Of a DNA stretch of 64,000 bases, positions 1 to 8,673 are shown in pieces; positions within the stretch are counted from its first letter, which is position 1, and every line of letters starts with the position of its first letter. The DNA is from Salibacterium aidingense DSM 18341 (GTDB lineage: Bacteria > Bacillota > Bacilli > Bacillales > Marinococcaceae). Both the position numbers and the translations under genes were made by a program. Under the pieces are notes generated by a model. That model saw only the letters and a list, made by a program, of their open reading frames with translations. It searched no databases and was not told where the DNA came from. The stretch lies in contig NZ_AUCI01000003.1 in the NCBI RefSeq assembly GCF_000429685.1, positions 62,001 through 126,000 on the forward strand, read 5' to 3'.

Positions 1-639
1 GGCCTCCACCATGGTCCAGGCGTGTGGAATTTCTTCCTTGCTTTTGACCATGTTCCCCGCAATGGCTTTTCGCATCTGAGAAAGCGGGATCTCCTTATCT
101 TCAGAAAGAACTTCGATTTTTTCCGGCGGCTTTTTCTTATACGCAGGATAGCCTGCCGCTTGTTCTTCTTCTTGTTGTTCTGCCGTGCCTTCCTGGATAA
201 TCTGTTCTATATCTTTTCTGGTAATTCTTCCGCTTCTTCCCGACCCTTCTACGGTGGTCAAATCAATGTTATTTTCCTGAGCAAGCCGCATCACCGCAGG
301 TGAATACCTGTTTTTCATTGCCCCTTCCTGCGCTGGTTCTTCGGAAGGTGCCGTAGACTTCGCCGGCTCTGTTCCGCCTTGCCGGCTGGCAGCCGGCGTT
401 TCGTTTGTTTCGATATAACAGATCAGCTCGCCTACCTGAACGGTTTCGTCCTCCTGGGCTACGAGTTCTTTAATGATGCCGGAAAAGGCAGATGGAACTT
501 CTGCATTGACCTTATCGGTCGTCACATCTGCAATAGGATCATACTTATTGACTTTATCTCCTGGTTCTACCAGCCATTTCGTAATTGTTCCTTCGGTGAC
601 ACTTTCACCAAGCTGGGGCATCTTGATTTGTTCAGACAT
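1..639 (-). CDS. bkdB: Branched-chain 2-oxoacid dehydrogenase E2 (dihydrolipoyl acyltransferase), 3' end cut off by window
   Basis: This is the N-terminal 213 residues of an E2 acyltransferase; the catalytic domain runs off the window. Seen: start MSEQIKMPQLGES behind GGAGGGG, a lipoyl domain with the attachment lysine in TTDKVNAE (about residue 43), a Pro/Ala/Glu-rich linker, a peripheral subunit-binding domain (YSPAVMRLAQENNI...GSGRSGRITRKDI), and the beginning of the acyltransferase domain (IPLSQMRKAIAGNM). E2 forms the core that transfers branched acyl groups to CoA. It is the last gene of the lpdV-bkdAA-bkdAB-bkdB operon, 12 bases after the E1beta stop. Pyruvate or 2-oxoglutarate E2 is possible, but the gene order favours the branched-chain complex. 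Confidence 0.9.
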   Translation of the reverse strand, partial: MSEQIKMPQLGESVTEGTITKWLVEPGDKVNKYDPIADVTTDKVNAEVPSAFSGIIKELVAQEDETVQVGELICYIETNETPAASRQGGTEPAKSTAPSEEPAQEGAMKNRYSPAVMRLAQENNIDLTTVEGSGRSGRITRKDIEQIIQEGTAEQQEEEQAAGYPAYKKKPPEKIEVLSEDKEIPLSQMRKAIAGNMVKSKEEIPHAWTMVEA

Positions 640-651
640 GTCCATCCCCTC

Positions 652-1635
652 CTAAAACTCCGCTAAATCACGGATCGCTTTCTCGATTTTTTCCGGGTTC
701 ATCATAAAGTATTTTTCCATCGTCGGCGCAAAGGGCATCGCCGGCGTATCAGGACCTGCAAGACGCTGAATGGGAGCATCCAGGTCGAACAGACAATATT
801 CTCCGATAATGGCAGCCGCTTCTCCCATTAAGCTTCCTTCTTTATTATCCTCGGTCACGAGCAGGACTTTTCCCGTTTTTGAAGCGGCTTGAATTACCGC
901 TTCCTGGTCCAGCGGATACACAGTCCGCAGATCCAGTATATGTGTTGATATACCTTCTTCTTCCAGCCTCTCTGCTGCCTGCATGGCAAAATGTAGACAA
1001 AGGCCGTAACTTATAACGGTTACATCTGTTCCTTCTTTCTTGACGTCCGCTTTTCCGATAGGGAGGACGTACTCTTCCTCGGGGACCTCTCCTTTAACAA
1101 GTCGATAGGCTCGTTTATGTTCAAAGAATAACACCGGATCTTCGTCCCGTATCGCTGCTTTCAATAATCCTTTTACATCATAAGGAGTCGAAGGCATGAC
1201 AATTTTCAGGCCGGGAACATGAGCAAATAAAGATTCCACCGACTGGGAATGATACAGCGCTCCATGAACACCTCCTCCGTATGGGGCCCGTATCGTCATC
1301 GGGCATGTCCAATCATTATTAGAACGGTATCTAATTTTTGCGGCTTCTGAAATAATCTGGTTGACTGCCGGCATAATAAAATCTGCAAATTGCATTTCGG
1401 CTACCGGTTTCATACCATACATGGCAGCTCCGATCCCCACTCCTGCAATAGCTGATTCCGCCAGAGGTGTATCAAGGACCCTGCTTTCCCCAAACTCTTC
1501 ATATAATCCTTCGGTTGCACGAAATACACCGCCTTTGGCGCCGACATCTTCTCCTAATACAAATACCTTCTCATCCTGTGCCATTTCCTCACGAAGTGCC
1601 GAGTTTACAGCTTCAATGTAATTTATCACTGCCAT
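652..1635 (-). CDS. bkdAB: Branched-chain 2-oxoacid dehydrogenase E1 beta subunit
   Basis: 327 aa, full length for the transketolase-like E1beta family. The N-terminal half has the typical GEDVGAKGGVFRAT and DTPLAESAIAGVGIGAA segments, with a middle FADFIMPAVNQI block. The C-terminal transketolase domain contains VTEDNKEGSLMGEAAA. With E1alpha it forms the thiamine-diphosphate heterotetramer that decarboxylates branched 2-oxoacids from Val, Leu and Ile, giving precursors of branched fatty acids. Its ATG overlaps the stop codon of the E1alpha gene by one base (TAATG), which indicates translational coupling. Confidence 0.93.
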   Translation of the reverse strand: MAVINYIEAVNSALREEMAQDEKVFVLGEDVGAKGGVFRATEGLYEEFGESRVLDTPLAESAIAGVGIGAAMYGMKPVAEMQFADFIMPAVNQIISEAAKIRYRSNNDWTCPMTIRAPYGGGVHGALYHSQSVESLFAHVPGLKIVMPSTPYDVKGLLKAAIRDEDPVLFFEHKRAYRLVKGEVPEEEYVLPIGKADVKKEGTDVTVISYGLCLHFAMQAAERLEEEGISTHILDLRTVYPLDQEAVIQAASKTGKVLLVTEDNKEGSLMGEAAAIIGEYCLFDLDAPIQRLAGPDTPAMPFAPTMEKYFMMNPEKIEKAIRDLAEF

Positions 1636-2642
1636 TACAGGTCACCACCCTTTGGGGCATACACATAATTTAGTGTGGTTTCGGGATCAGCGTATGGGGC
1701 ACTTTCTGCCGTTTCTGTTGCATCGTCCACGATTCCTTTTATCTTTTCCTGTAATTCCTTTTCTTTGGTTTCCGTTAACACACCACATTCTCTTAAGTAA
1801 GCAGAAAAGGTATGAATGGAATCGTTTTGTTTTGCTTCTTCTACTTCTTCTTTTGTTCTATAAGAACTGTCATCGTCGTCACTTGAGTGTGGAGTTTGGC
1901 GGTAGGACAATGTTTCAATTAATGTTGGTCCTTCTCCATTTCTACATCGATCCGCGGCCTTTTTAACAGCTTCGTACACAGCAAGCGGGTTATTGCCGTC
2001 CACAGTTACACCAGGCATCCCGTACCCCGCTGCTCTTTCAGAAATGTGTTCGCTGCCTGACTGTTTTTCCATCGGGACTGAAATGGCGTACTTATTATTC
2101 TCGCAAAAAAAGATCACTGGAAGATTATGTACACCGGCAAAATTCGCAGCTTCATGAAAATCGCCCTGACTGGCAGATCCTTCTCCAAAGGAAACAAGCG
2201 TGACAAAATTCTTTTTCTCCATTTTTGCCGCAAGCGCGATGCCTGCTGCATGAGGAAGCTGTGTGGTGACCGGAGAAGAGCCGGTAACAATCCGGTTTTT
2301 CTTCTGTCCAAAATGACCGGGCATCTGCCTTCCGCCCGAGTTTGGATCGTCAGCTCTTGCAAAGCCCTGCATCATCAGTTCCTGAGCTGTCATTCCAAAA
2401 TGCAGCACTAGTCCTACATCCCTGTAATAAGGAAGAAGATAATCTTCTTCTGTATTTAAAGCCATGGCCGCTCCAACCTGCGCCGCCTCCTGACCCTGGC
2501 ATGATACAACAAAGGGAATTCTTCCGGCCCGGTTCAGCAGCCACATTCTTTCATCAATTTTTCTGGCTAAAAGCATGGATTCATACATCGATAGAACCTG
2601 GTCACTGCTCAGACCAAGCGTTTCATAATTAGCTGAAGCCAT
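1635..2642 (-). CDS. bkdAA: Branched-chain 2-oxoacid dehydrogenase E1 alpha subunit
   Basis: 335 aa, the thiamine-diphosphate-binding E1alpha chain. Seen: the thiamine-diphosphate motif region GEGSASQGDFHEAANFAGV (about residues 155-173) ending in ENNKYAIS, an RQMPGHFG segment, and the phosphorylation-loop-like YRQTPHSSDDD. It catalyses oxidative decarboxylation of branched 2-oxoacids and acyl transfer to lipoyl-E2. The ATG at 2642 follows a GGGGGT Shine-Dalgarno. It lies 24 bases after lpdV and overlaps bkdAB. Acetoin or pyruvate dehydrogenase E1alpha are related alternatives; linkage to lpdV and yqzF supports the bkd assignment. Confidence 0.92.
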   Translation of the reverse strand: MASANYETLGLSSDQVLSMYESMLLARKIDERMWLLNRAGRIPFVVSCQGQEAAQVGAAMALNTEEDYLLPYYRDVGLVLHFGMTAQELMMQGFARADDPNSGGRQMPGHFGQKKNRIVTGSSPVTTQLPHAAGIALAAKMEKKNFVTLVSFGEGSASQGDFHEAANFAGVHNLPVIFFCENNKYAISVPMEKQSGSEHISERAAGYGMPGVTVDGNNPLAVYEAVKKAADRCRNGEGPTLIETLSYRQTPHSSDDDDSSYRTKEEVEEAKQNDSIHTFSAYLRECGVLTETKEKELQEKIKGIVDDATETAESAPYADPETTLNYVYAPKGGDL

Positions 2643-2666
2643 GTAGATTTACCCCCTTAATAGAAC

Positions 2667-4088
2667 TTATAGGTGAATCGCTTTTTCATCTGCGGCCAGC
2701 GCTGCTTCGCCCATGATTTCAGACAAAGAAGGATGAGGATGGATCGTTTCGGCAATTTCAAAGCCGGAAGCATCTACAATTCTAGCAAGAGCTGCTTCCG
2801 ATATCAGCTCCGTTACCTGAGAGCCAATCATATGAATACCGAGTAAATCATTATTTTCTTTATCGATCACCATCTTCACAAAACCAGTGGAATCTCCCTG
2901 GACAAGTGCCCGTCCGACAGCCTGGAAAGGGACCACTCCCGTTTTCACAGGCAGATTTCTCTGTCTTGCTTCAGCTTCGGTCAGCCCGATACTTGCAATT
3001 TCCGGTCTGCTGTAGGTACATTGGGGAATCGAATGAAAATCAAGCGGTATCGGCTTATTCCCCACAATGTGATCAATCGCGATCATGCCCTCTTTTGAAG
3101 CTGCATGAGCCAGCTGTTTTCCGCCGGCGACATCACCGACAGCGTAAATATGGGTTTCCTTTGTCTGATACCATTTATTCGTAACAATAACGCCGTCCTT
3201 TGTTTCAATGTCTGTATTTTCCAGACCGATATCTTCTATGTTTGCTTCTCTGCCGATACACACTAATACTTTCTCCGCCTGAAGCTCTAATTCCTTGTTT
3301 TCCTGCTCAACTGTCACCGAAATGTTGTCTGCTGTTTCCGTCTTGTGCGGAACCACGCTTGTGCTTGTATAAATCTGCACTCCCCGCCTTTTCAGTCTCC
3401 GTTCTATTTCGGCAGAAATGTCATGGTCTTCCTGCGGCAGAAGACAGGACGCATACTCCACTATTGTGACATCCACTTCAAAGTCGGAAAGCATCGAAGC
3501 AAATTCCACTCCGATCACTCCTCCTCCTACAATGATGATAGAGGAAGGAAGCTCTTCCAAGTGAAGCGCATGATCAGACGTTATCACTTTCTTCCCGTCT
3601 ATGTCCAGCCCGGGCAAGGCCTTGGGCCGCGTTCCTGTAGCAATAATAACATTTTTAGGAAGCAGCATCTGATTTTCAGAACCGTCAGCCATTTCGACGG
3701 ATATGGTCCCGGAACGCGGGGAAAATATAGATGAACCCAAAATACGGCCGATTCCCTTATAAACATCAATACTGCCTTTTTTAAACAGCTGGAGTATTCC
3801 CTGGTGAAGCTGTTTTACGATAGCGTTTTTTCTTTCCTGCACTTTATCAAATTGAAGTGTGAGGCCTGTGGCCGCGATCCCATATGCTTCACTATTTTTC
3901 ATATCCTCGTACATTTCTGCGCTTCTAAGCAGTGATTTACTGGGGATGCAGCCGCGGTGAAGACACGTCCCTCCTTCTTCCGCTTTCTCTACCACTGCCG
4001 TTTTTAACCCTTCCTGGGCAGCTTTTACAGCGGCAACATAGCCGCCTGTCCCAGCACCTACTATGACCACATCATATTCTTCCGGCAC
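2667..4088 (-). CDS. lpdV: Dihydrolipoyl dehydrogenase (E3) of the branched-chain complex
   Basis: Flavoprotein that reoxidises dihydrolipoyl-E2 with NAD+. Seen: N-terminal FAD fold VVIVGAGTGGYVAAVKAAQ, redox-active disulfide GGTCLHRGCIPSKSLL, NAD-binding VGGGVIGVEFASML, second FAD motif YAVGDVAGG, and the C-terminal active-site HPHPSLSE. I start at GTG 4088, which is 7 bases behind a clean AGGAGG; a longer reading from ATG 4133 would add 15 unsupported residues. This gives 473 aa, normal for the family. First gene of the operon in this window. The bkdR, ptb, bcd and buk genes that precede it in B. subtilis are not here; yqzF follows directly upstream. Confidence 0.93.
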   Translation of the reverse strand: MPEEYDVVIVGAGTGGYVAAVKAAQEGLKTAVVEKAEEGGTCLHRGCIPSKSLLRSAEMYEDMKNSEAYGIAATGLTLQFDKVQERKNAIVKQLHQGILQLFKKGSIDVYKGIGRILGSSIFSPRSGTISVEMADGSENQMLLPKNVIIATGTRPKALPGLDIDGKKVITSDHALHLEELPSSIIIVGGGVIGVEFASMLSDFEVDVTIVEYASCLLPQEDHDISAEIERRLKRRGVQIYTSTSVVPHKTETADNISVTVEQENKELELQAEKVLVCIGREANIEDIGLENTDIETKDGVIVTNKWYQTKETHIYAVGDVAGGKQLAHAASKEGMIAIDHIVGNKPIPLDFHSIPQCTYSRPEIASIGLTEAEARQRNLPVKTGVVPFQAVGRALVQGDSTGFVKMVIDKENNDLLGIHMIGSQVTELISEAALARIVDASGFEIAETIHPHPSLSEIMGEAALAADEKAIHL

Positions 4089-4303
4089 CAGCCTTCCTCC
4101 TAACCTGCATCTTTTTTTTATCCCTTTATGCACTTTAGCATTTCTTTCTATTGGTCATCCAGCAGAAAGGATATTTATGTATTAACAATTCTCTATTTTA
4201 ACACGTTTCGGCTTCTCCATGTACTTTTCCATAAAACTTGAACTTCCCTCCAGAGGTGGAGTACAATACATTTGAAATACATGTATGTGTAAGGAGAGAA
4301 AAA

Positions 4304-4543
4304 ATGCGGATTATCGCTTTATTAATATTAGTCATTCCGGGGTTTCTTTCCGCATTGGGAATTAAACTAATGAGAGACACCCTTTTTCAAATTCTACAGG
4401 CTCCTTTCCCTTTTCTTTGGCTGCAATTCCTTACCGGAGGACTTTTGCTTATATTCGGAATCTGGTTCATTGCCGGATTTGTTTTATACCGGGACCGAAA
4501 AAATAAAAAACCAGGGGTGCGCAGGGTATCAAAATCTGAATAA
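4304..4543 (+). CDS. yqzF: Small two-helix membrane protein, DUF2627 family (YqzF-like)
   Basis: 79 aa with two hydrophobic segments (about residues 3-18 and 34-60) and a short basic tail, matching the DUF2627/YqzF family of unknown function that sits beside the bkd operon in Bacillus. The ATG at 4304 is 7 bases behind AAGGAG; the longer reading from 4238 has no Shine-Dalgarno. It is transcribed divergently from lpdV and converges on the GT4 gene at 4556. Confidence 0.75.
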   Translation: MRIIALLILVIPGFLSALGIKLMRDTLFQILQAPFPFLWLQFLTGGLLLIFGIWFIAGFVLYRDRKNKKPGVRRVSKSE

Positions 4544-4555
4544 ACCCCATCTGTT

Positions 4556-5362
4556 CTATTCTTTCCAGCCCCGCTGATCAATCCAATGCAAAAGAGGGCG
4601 GCTGCGAATGATGGCATGTATAGATTTTTTTTCTGCAAGCAGCGTCATGAAAGCATAACCAGCTGCCAGTATGATTTGAGCGGAAAGCGGCAGCCATACA
4701 GCCCCTGCCCAGGCAATCAAACCACCTGCAGCGGCAGCCCCATTATCTCCCAGCATGCTTCTGTTCGAGGACTCCGCCGCGGCCCACAACACTATCACCG
4801 AACTCAAAGGTATGATGGAATCCCAGGTCAGAACAGCCGGCTGCCATAACACTATTATCCCCCCGTGGGCCAGCGTCCATTTCCATACGCGGAGGGGGCG
4901 GGTGTCTAATAAGTTCGTGACATGAGGAGACAATAAAAATAATGCAAATATAACGAAAAATTCTAAAGACAGAAACGGCCGCAAAAATACAGCTGCTATC
5001 AGAGCAGCCGCCATCGTTACGATAATTTTTATAAAACCCGTCGACCATTGATGCTCTTTTAAAAACAGCAGGAGATGTCCCTTGATCCCTTTTGGATAAG
5101 ACCCGCCCCATACATCATCCAACCAGCCGGCACTCCAAATCATGCCGATGTATATAACCATAACAGCAGCATCCGGAGGAGCCCAAAACCCACTAAATGT
5201 TAGAATGGATAAGAATAACACCAGCCCTAAAGAAAAGGGAACCGGCCTCTGCTTATAATTTTCCGTCTTCCACCCATAAAGATGACAAAGAACAGACACG
5301 CCATACCAGTAAGTAATGATCAGCGCAGGGAAGTATAAGAGCGGCCGTATTTCTTCAAGCAC
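4556..5362 (-). CDS. MraY/WecA-like polyprenyl-phosphate sugar-1-phosphate transferase (GT4), putative
   Basis: About 268 aa, with many hydrophobic segments. Family motifs of polyprenyl-phosphate:HexNAc-1-phosphate transferases are recognisable in order: GWLDDVWGG (DDxxG), TNLLDTRPLRVWK (NLLDxRP), and MLGDNGAAAAGG. Such enzymes load a sugar phosphate onto undecaprenyl phosphate at the membrane. The start is placed at GTG 5362 behind GGAGGT; the longer frame to 5416 lies inside the preceding GT2 gene. It overlaps that gene by 43 bases, so the two are translationally linked. It belongs to the cassette SteA-like - GT2 - GT4. The substrate cannot be told from sequence. Confidence 0.72.
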   Translation of the reverse strand: MLEEIRPLLYFPALIITYWYGVSVLCHLYGWKTENYKQRPVPFSLGLVLFLSILTFSGFWAPPDAAVMVIYIGMIWSAGWLDDVWGGSYPKGIKGHLLLFLKEHQWSTGFIKIIVTMAAALIAAVFLRPFLSLEFFVIFALFLLSPHVTNLLDTRPLRVWKWTLAHGGIIVLWQPAVLTWDSIIPLSSVIVLWAAAESSNRSMLGDNGAAAAGGLIAWAGAVWLPLSAQIILAAGYAFMTLLAEKKSIHAIIRSRPLLHWIDQRGWKE

Positions 5363-6000
5363 CGTTCTACCTCCAGCCACTGTTTTCCCCGGTGGTATAT
5401 TCCCTGCCAACCCCACCCTTTTCCTTTATGAACAAAAGGAACGTTGACTTCTTCAATCCGAAACCCCTGCTGAATCGCGTGTAAATTCATAATCGTTTCC
5501 AAACCAAATCCTTCCGTTTTCATTTCTTGAAAAATCGGTAAATGTTCCCGCCGAAAGGCTCTTTGTCCGGAAAGCGGCATTTCCAATGAGATTCCGCTTT
5601 GTTGTTCGATCATCCGCTGTACTCTTCTTTTTACAAACCCAAATCCGTTTCTTCCGTTTCCCTGCACCTTACCAATGACAAGATCTGCGCAATGATGCTG
5701 TAAGGCTTGTATCAATGCCTCCCCATAAGCAGCGCTTTCCCGCAGATCAGCATCGAGGGTCACAATATAATCTCCCTTGCTCGCCAGCCATCCTGCCTTG
5801 GCGGCTGTAGATTTTCCTTGATTTTTTATAAAAGAAATAGTGGTATCGCAATAGTATTCCATCATTCTCCCGGTGCGATCCCTGCTTCCGTCATTCACTC
5901 CGATTAATTCACTTGCCCAGCCTGCTTCCCGTATAGCGTTAATCGTGGAAGGAAGATGTTTTTCTTCATTATAAGCCGGTATAATTACACTGATTTTCAC
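5320..6000 (-). CDS. Family 2 glycosyltransferase (dolichyl-phosphate-mannose-synthase-like)
   Basis: 226 aa, a soluble GT-A fold enzyme. Seen: IIPAYNEEKHL at the N-terminus, NDGSRDRT, TLDADLRESAA (DxD-type metal site), and SGQRAFRRE. The similarity is to GT2 enzymes that use a nucleotide sugar and often a lipid-phosphate or membrane acceptor. No C-terminal membrane helices are present. It overlaps the SteA-like gene by four bases (ATGA type) and the GT4 gene by 43 bases, so all three are made from one transcript. Acceptor and donor are unknown. Confidence 0.8.
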   Translation of the reverse strand: MKISVIIPAYNEEKHLPSTINAIREAGWASELIGVNDGSRDRTGRMMEYYCDTTISFIKNQGKSTAAKAGWLASKGDYIVTLDADLRESAAYGEALIQALQHHCADLVIGKVQGNGRNGFGFVKRRVQRMIEQQSGISLEMPLSGQRAFRREHLPIFQEMKTEGFGLETIMNLHAIQQGFRIEEVNVPFVHKGKGWGWQGIYHRGKQWLEVERCLKKYGRSYTSLR

Positions 6001-7097
6001 GCCTTTATCTTCACCTCTTTCCCATTTTTTCTGATCTCTGCCCTGCTATAAAGGGAAAATAAAGAATGAAGCTTGTTTTTCCACCACGACTCATTTTTCT
6101 TTGCTTTCATAACATGGTGGATCCCTTTCAAATCAATTATCCTGCTGCCGGCCAGCATCCTCATCAGCAGAGAAGAACCCATACCTTTGCGGCCTTTGCT
6201 TAGGTATTCCTCCATATCCCGATGGCCGCCTATTAAATAAATCTTCTCGGCTCCTTCTTTTAAGGCAAATGCAATCGCAGCATCCTCGCTTAAGCCGACA
6301 AATCTCACCGTTTCCGCCGTAAGCTTCTGCTTTTGTATCTGATGCAGACCAGGAGCACGGCCATCCCTGTCCTCATGGACGATTAACCTGGCCCCGCTGC
6401 AAAGCGACGAATTACTGACAGAATCCATGTCTCCGATAATATAATCAGGACATTCTCCCATCTTCCTCATTTCGTCAGCTGCTCCATCCACGGCAATACG
6501 GCACATCCCAGGAGGTAAAAAATATTTATTCGCATAATATAAATCCTGAACATAATCCGCTCCCCGGATAACGATACACACATCCTGTCCCTGCAGGGAA
6601 TTTGATCCCTTCCAATTCTCCCATTGTTTTAACAGTGTTTCCAGATCCCGCGATGCATAGTAAAAACTGTTCCCGCAGAAGTCTTCAAATGCTTCCGTTT
6701 TCTTTCCTGCTGCTTTTTCGTTAAGCGCTGAAATAAGCGGCTGAGTATATTCCTGTAGAAATCCAATTTCGATTTTACGACCGGAATAATCAAGAAAAAG
6801 CCGGTCCTGATTAATTTCTACCTCTCGTTGATTCACCCACGGCCCGATTTCAGAGGAATGAATATCAAACACCCTAATCTGTTTGTTAAGCAGCCGAATC
6901 ACCCCATCCTGCATAAATCTTCCCGTCATCGAGGGTTTCACATTAATAACTGCTTTAACTTTTTTATCAATCAGAGTTTCCGCAGCAGTGGAATCAATAT
7001 CTTCGTGAGCCAGCACCGCAATATTATTGGGATGGATAAATTTCACAAGTTCTTTTGTTTTTTTATGATAAAAAGCCCTTCCTTTTATCTTTACCAC
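5997..7097 (-). CDS. SteA-like protein (COG4825; thiamin-pyrophosphokinase-fold)
   Basis: 366 aa. The N-terminal half has the SteA pattern AHEDIDSTAAE (residues 30-40) and VIN...SMTGRF; the C-terminal half resembles the thiamin pyrophosphokinase catalytic fold with VDGAADEM and IIGDMDSVS (GDMDS at about 222-226). SteA is known in actinobacteria as a cytokinetic-ring protein acting with SteB. GTG start at 7097, 8 bases behind GGAGG. I see no hydrophobic helix at the C-terminus: the chain ends in a basic tail, whereas SteA proteins are normally membrane-anchored there. No steB-like gene is adjacent; GT2 and GT4 genes follow. Confidence 0.7.
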   Translation of the reverse strand: MVKIKGRAFYHKKTKELVKFIHPNNIAVLAHEDIDSTAAETLIDKKVKAVINVKPSMTGRFMQDGVIRLLNKQIRVFDIHSSEIGPWVNQREVEINQDRLFLDYSGRKIEIGFLQEYTQPLISALNEKAAGKKTEAFEDFCGNSFYYASRDLETLLKQWENWKGSNSLQGQDVCIVIRGADYVQDLYYANKYFLPPGMCRIAVDGAADEMRKMGECPDYIIGDMDSVSNSSLCSGARLIVHEDRDGRAPGLHQIQKQKLTAETVRFVGLSEDAAIAFALKEGAEKIYLIGGHRDMEEYLSKGRKGMGSSLLMRMLAGSRIIDLKGIHHVMKAKKNESWWKNKLHSLFSLYSRAEIRKNGKEVKIKA

Positions 7098-7208
7098 CTT
7101 TCTCGCCTCCTCCTGTTAGTATGGTCCAAACAGGAGCAGTTCCATGCATAAAAAAACAGAAGATGTGCAATCTATACCTACTCCGCAGAGAAAGGAGCTG
7201 TGTTTCCA

Positions 7209-7373
7209 GTGTTTCAATTCATGGAATCCAGACATGGATATGATATGTATGTCAGCTCCTATAACGGGGAGCAGTATACGATTCAATATGACCCGGAAAC
7301 AGAGCAGATTGAGCAAATGCGTCCTATCAATTACCGGCTGGCCGCACTATTTGAGACTTTCATAAAGGAATAA
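7209..7373 (+). CDS. Small protein of 54 aa, unknown function
   Basis: A short reading frame beginning VFQFMESRHGYDMYV and ending AALFETFIKE, with coding-like composition (Tyr/Glu/Gln rich, no membrane segment). AAAGGAG at 7191-7197 lies 11 bases before this GTG; another in-frame GTG at 7200 is only two bases from the Shine-Dalgarno and is less likely. The gene diverges from the SteA-like gene and is followed within 35 bases by a repeat hairpin ending in a T-run, which would terminate its transcript. I do not recognise the family. Confidence 0.55.
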   Translation: MFQFMESRHGYDMYVSSYNGEQYTIQYDPETEQIEQMRPINYRLAALFETFIKE

Positions 7374-7375
7374 AA

Positions 7376-7686
7376 GTGCGGCTGGGAGAAAATCATCAAG
7401 ATATAAAAAATTCCGAACGATCCAAGAAAGAATCGTTCGGAATTTTTTGCGTATCCCTACCATGCTTTCCGTGGGCGCGGCTCGAATAAAGGAAGCAGGC
7501 GCAGATCTGATCCGCATCCTGTGGACCCTCAGCAGAAAAATTTCTGCTGCAGGTCTCGAGACACGAGCTGGCCCCACTGGAGCTTCGATTTTGACTTCGC
7601 TTGTTCTTCTTTTAACATAACTACGAATGGTCCGGGTTTTATTTATCCTTTTTTCTTTTGTCCCAGACTCCTCTGTTTTGGTTATA
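7376..7686 (+). repeat. Dispersed intergenic repeat, copy 1
   Basis: The stretch between the small gene and spo0A holds no gene. Its left end (7376-7450) is a GGCTGGGAGAAAATCATC tag followed by the hairpin below. Its middle carries the module GCAGATCTGATCCGCATCCTG and CTCGAGACACGAGCTG. Its right end carries TTTGTCCCAGACTC in inverted orientation. The same pieces recur near 27.0, 32.6 and 63.8 kb. Confidence 0.75.
7405..7447 (+). terminator. Repeat-borne hairpin terminator
   Basis: AAAAAATTCCGAACGAT pairs with AATCGTTCGGAATTTTTT over about 17 bp with a short loop. T-runs on both sides make it a plausible bidirectional terminator for the 54-aa gene and for spo0A. Confidence 0.6.
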
Positions 7687-8484
7687 TCAGCTTACTTTAT
7701 GTTCCAGACGCAGTTTATCTGCCACCATGGCAATAAACTCGCTGTTGGTTGGTTTAGCCTTCGATACATTGATGGTGTAACCAAACATTCTTGAAATCGA
7801 ATCGAAGTTGCCCCGGCTCCACGCCACTTCAATAGCATGACGTATTGCCCGCTCCACTCTGCTCGATGTGGTATTATACTTTTTCGCGATATCGGGGTAC
7901 AGCACTTTCGTAATCGATCCTAAAAGGTCGATGTCATTATATACCATGGTTATCGCTTCCCGTAAGTACATATATCCTTTTATGTGGGCGGGAACACCAA
8001 TTTCATGAATAATGTTTGTAATGCTCTGGCTTAAATTAATTTCTCCAGAGCCTTCCTGCTGTTCCTTCACCGGGGTAGATGCTGTATTTGGAATAAAAGA
8101 AGACATTTGCTCTCCGCTCACTTCTCTAATATTGGAGATTAACGTTTCCATGTCAAAAGGTTTTAATACATAATAGGAAGCCCCAAGGTTTACTGCTTTT
8201 TTCGTGACCTCTTCCTGACCGAAAGCCGTAAGCATAATGATTTTTGGTTTCACCTGTGAATTGTTGGAGTGTATCTTTTCTAAAACCGCCAGGCCGTCCA
8301 GATGGGGCATTATAATGTCAAGAACAAGAACATCAGGCTCGGTCTCCTCAACGATTTGTAAACATTCCTGCCCATTGTACGCATAGCCGGAAACTTCCAT
8401 GTCTTCCTGGGCCCCAATATATTCATTCAATAAGCCCACTAACTCTCTGTTATCATCTGCCACACAAACCTTAATGTTATTCAA
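7687..8484 (-). CDS. spo0A: Stage 0 sporulation protein A, response regulator master of sporulation
   Basis: 265 aa. The receiver domain (1-125) has the acidic pocket DD (about residues 10-11), phosphoacceptor Asp in [11 protein letters not shown] (about 56), and the conserved Thr and Lys in MLTAFGQ and LKPFDM. A variable linker leads to the DNA-binding effector domain (about 145-265) with [17 protein letters not shown] and [18 protein letters not shown]. It starts at TTG, 7 bases behind GAGGAGGT. It is monocistronic downstream of spoIVB, as in all Bacillus, with promoter signals in the 284-base gap upstream. Confidence 0.98.
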   Translation of the reverse strand: MNNIKVCVADDNRELVGLLNEYIGAQEDMEVSGYAYNGQECLQIVEETEPDVLVLDIIMPHLDGLAVLEKIHSNNSQVKPKIIMLTAFGQEEVTKKAVNLGASYYVLKPFDMETLISNIREVSGEQMSSFIPNTASTPVKEQQEGSGEINLSQSITNIIHEIGVPAHIKGYMYLREAITMVYNDIDLLGSITKVLYPDIAKKYNTTSSRVERAIRHAIEVAWSRGNFDSISRMFGYTINVSKAKPTNSEFIAMVADKLRLEHKVS

Positions 8485-8537
8485 TTCATGTACCTCCTCA
8501 TTTTTTGTTCCTTTTTTATTCCAATTGGCTCTATATT

Positions 8538-8568
8538 TCTAATTCAACAGAGAAATCAAAATCCCTTT
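8538..8568 (-). promoter_or_regulatory. Probable SigH-type spo0A promoter (Ps)
   Basis: On the minus strand AAAGGGATT is followed after 14 bases by GAAT, close to the SigH pattern (RnAGGAwwT and nnGAAT), about 55 bases before the spo0A start. SigH-driven spo0A transcription is known in B. subtilis. One mismatch in the -35 element keeps confidence moderate. Confidence 0.45.
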
Positions 8569-8673
8569 AAATATTTCAAATTTCTTTAAAAATCTTGAAT
8601 AGATGCCATTATCTAATAATTTCTATAAATTTAGACTCTTTTCGACGTTTGACAATTAATACACCCGTGCATT

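Noticed and set aside
4088-4240. SigL (-24/-12) promoter upstream of lpdV
   Set aside because: No TGGCAC-N5-TTGCA-like sequence is present on the minus strand.
7347-7577. 76-codon minus-strand frame before spo0A
   Set aside because: Entirely inside the dispersed repeat and its hairpin.
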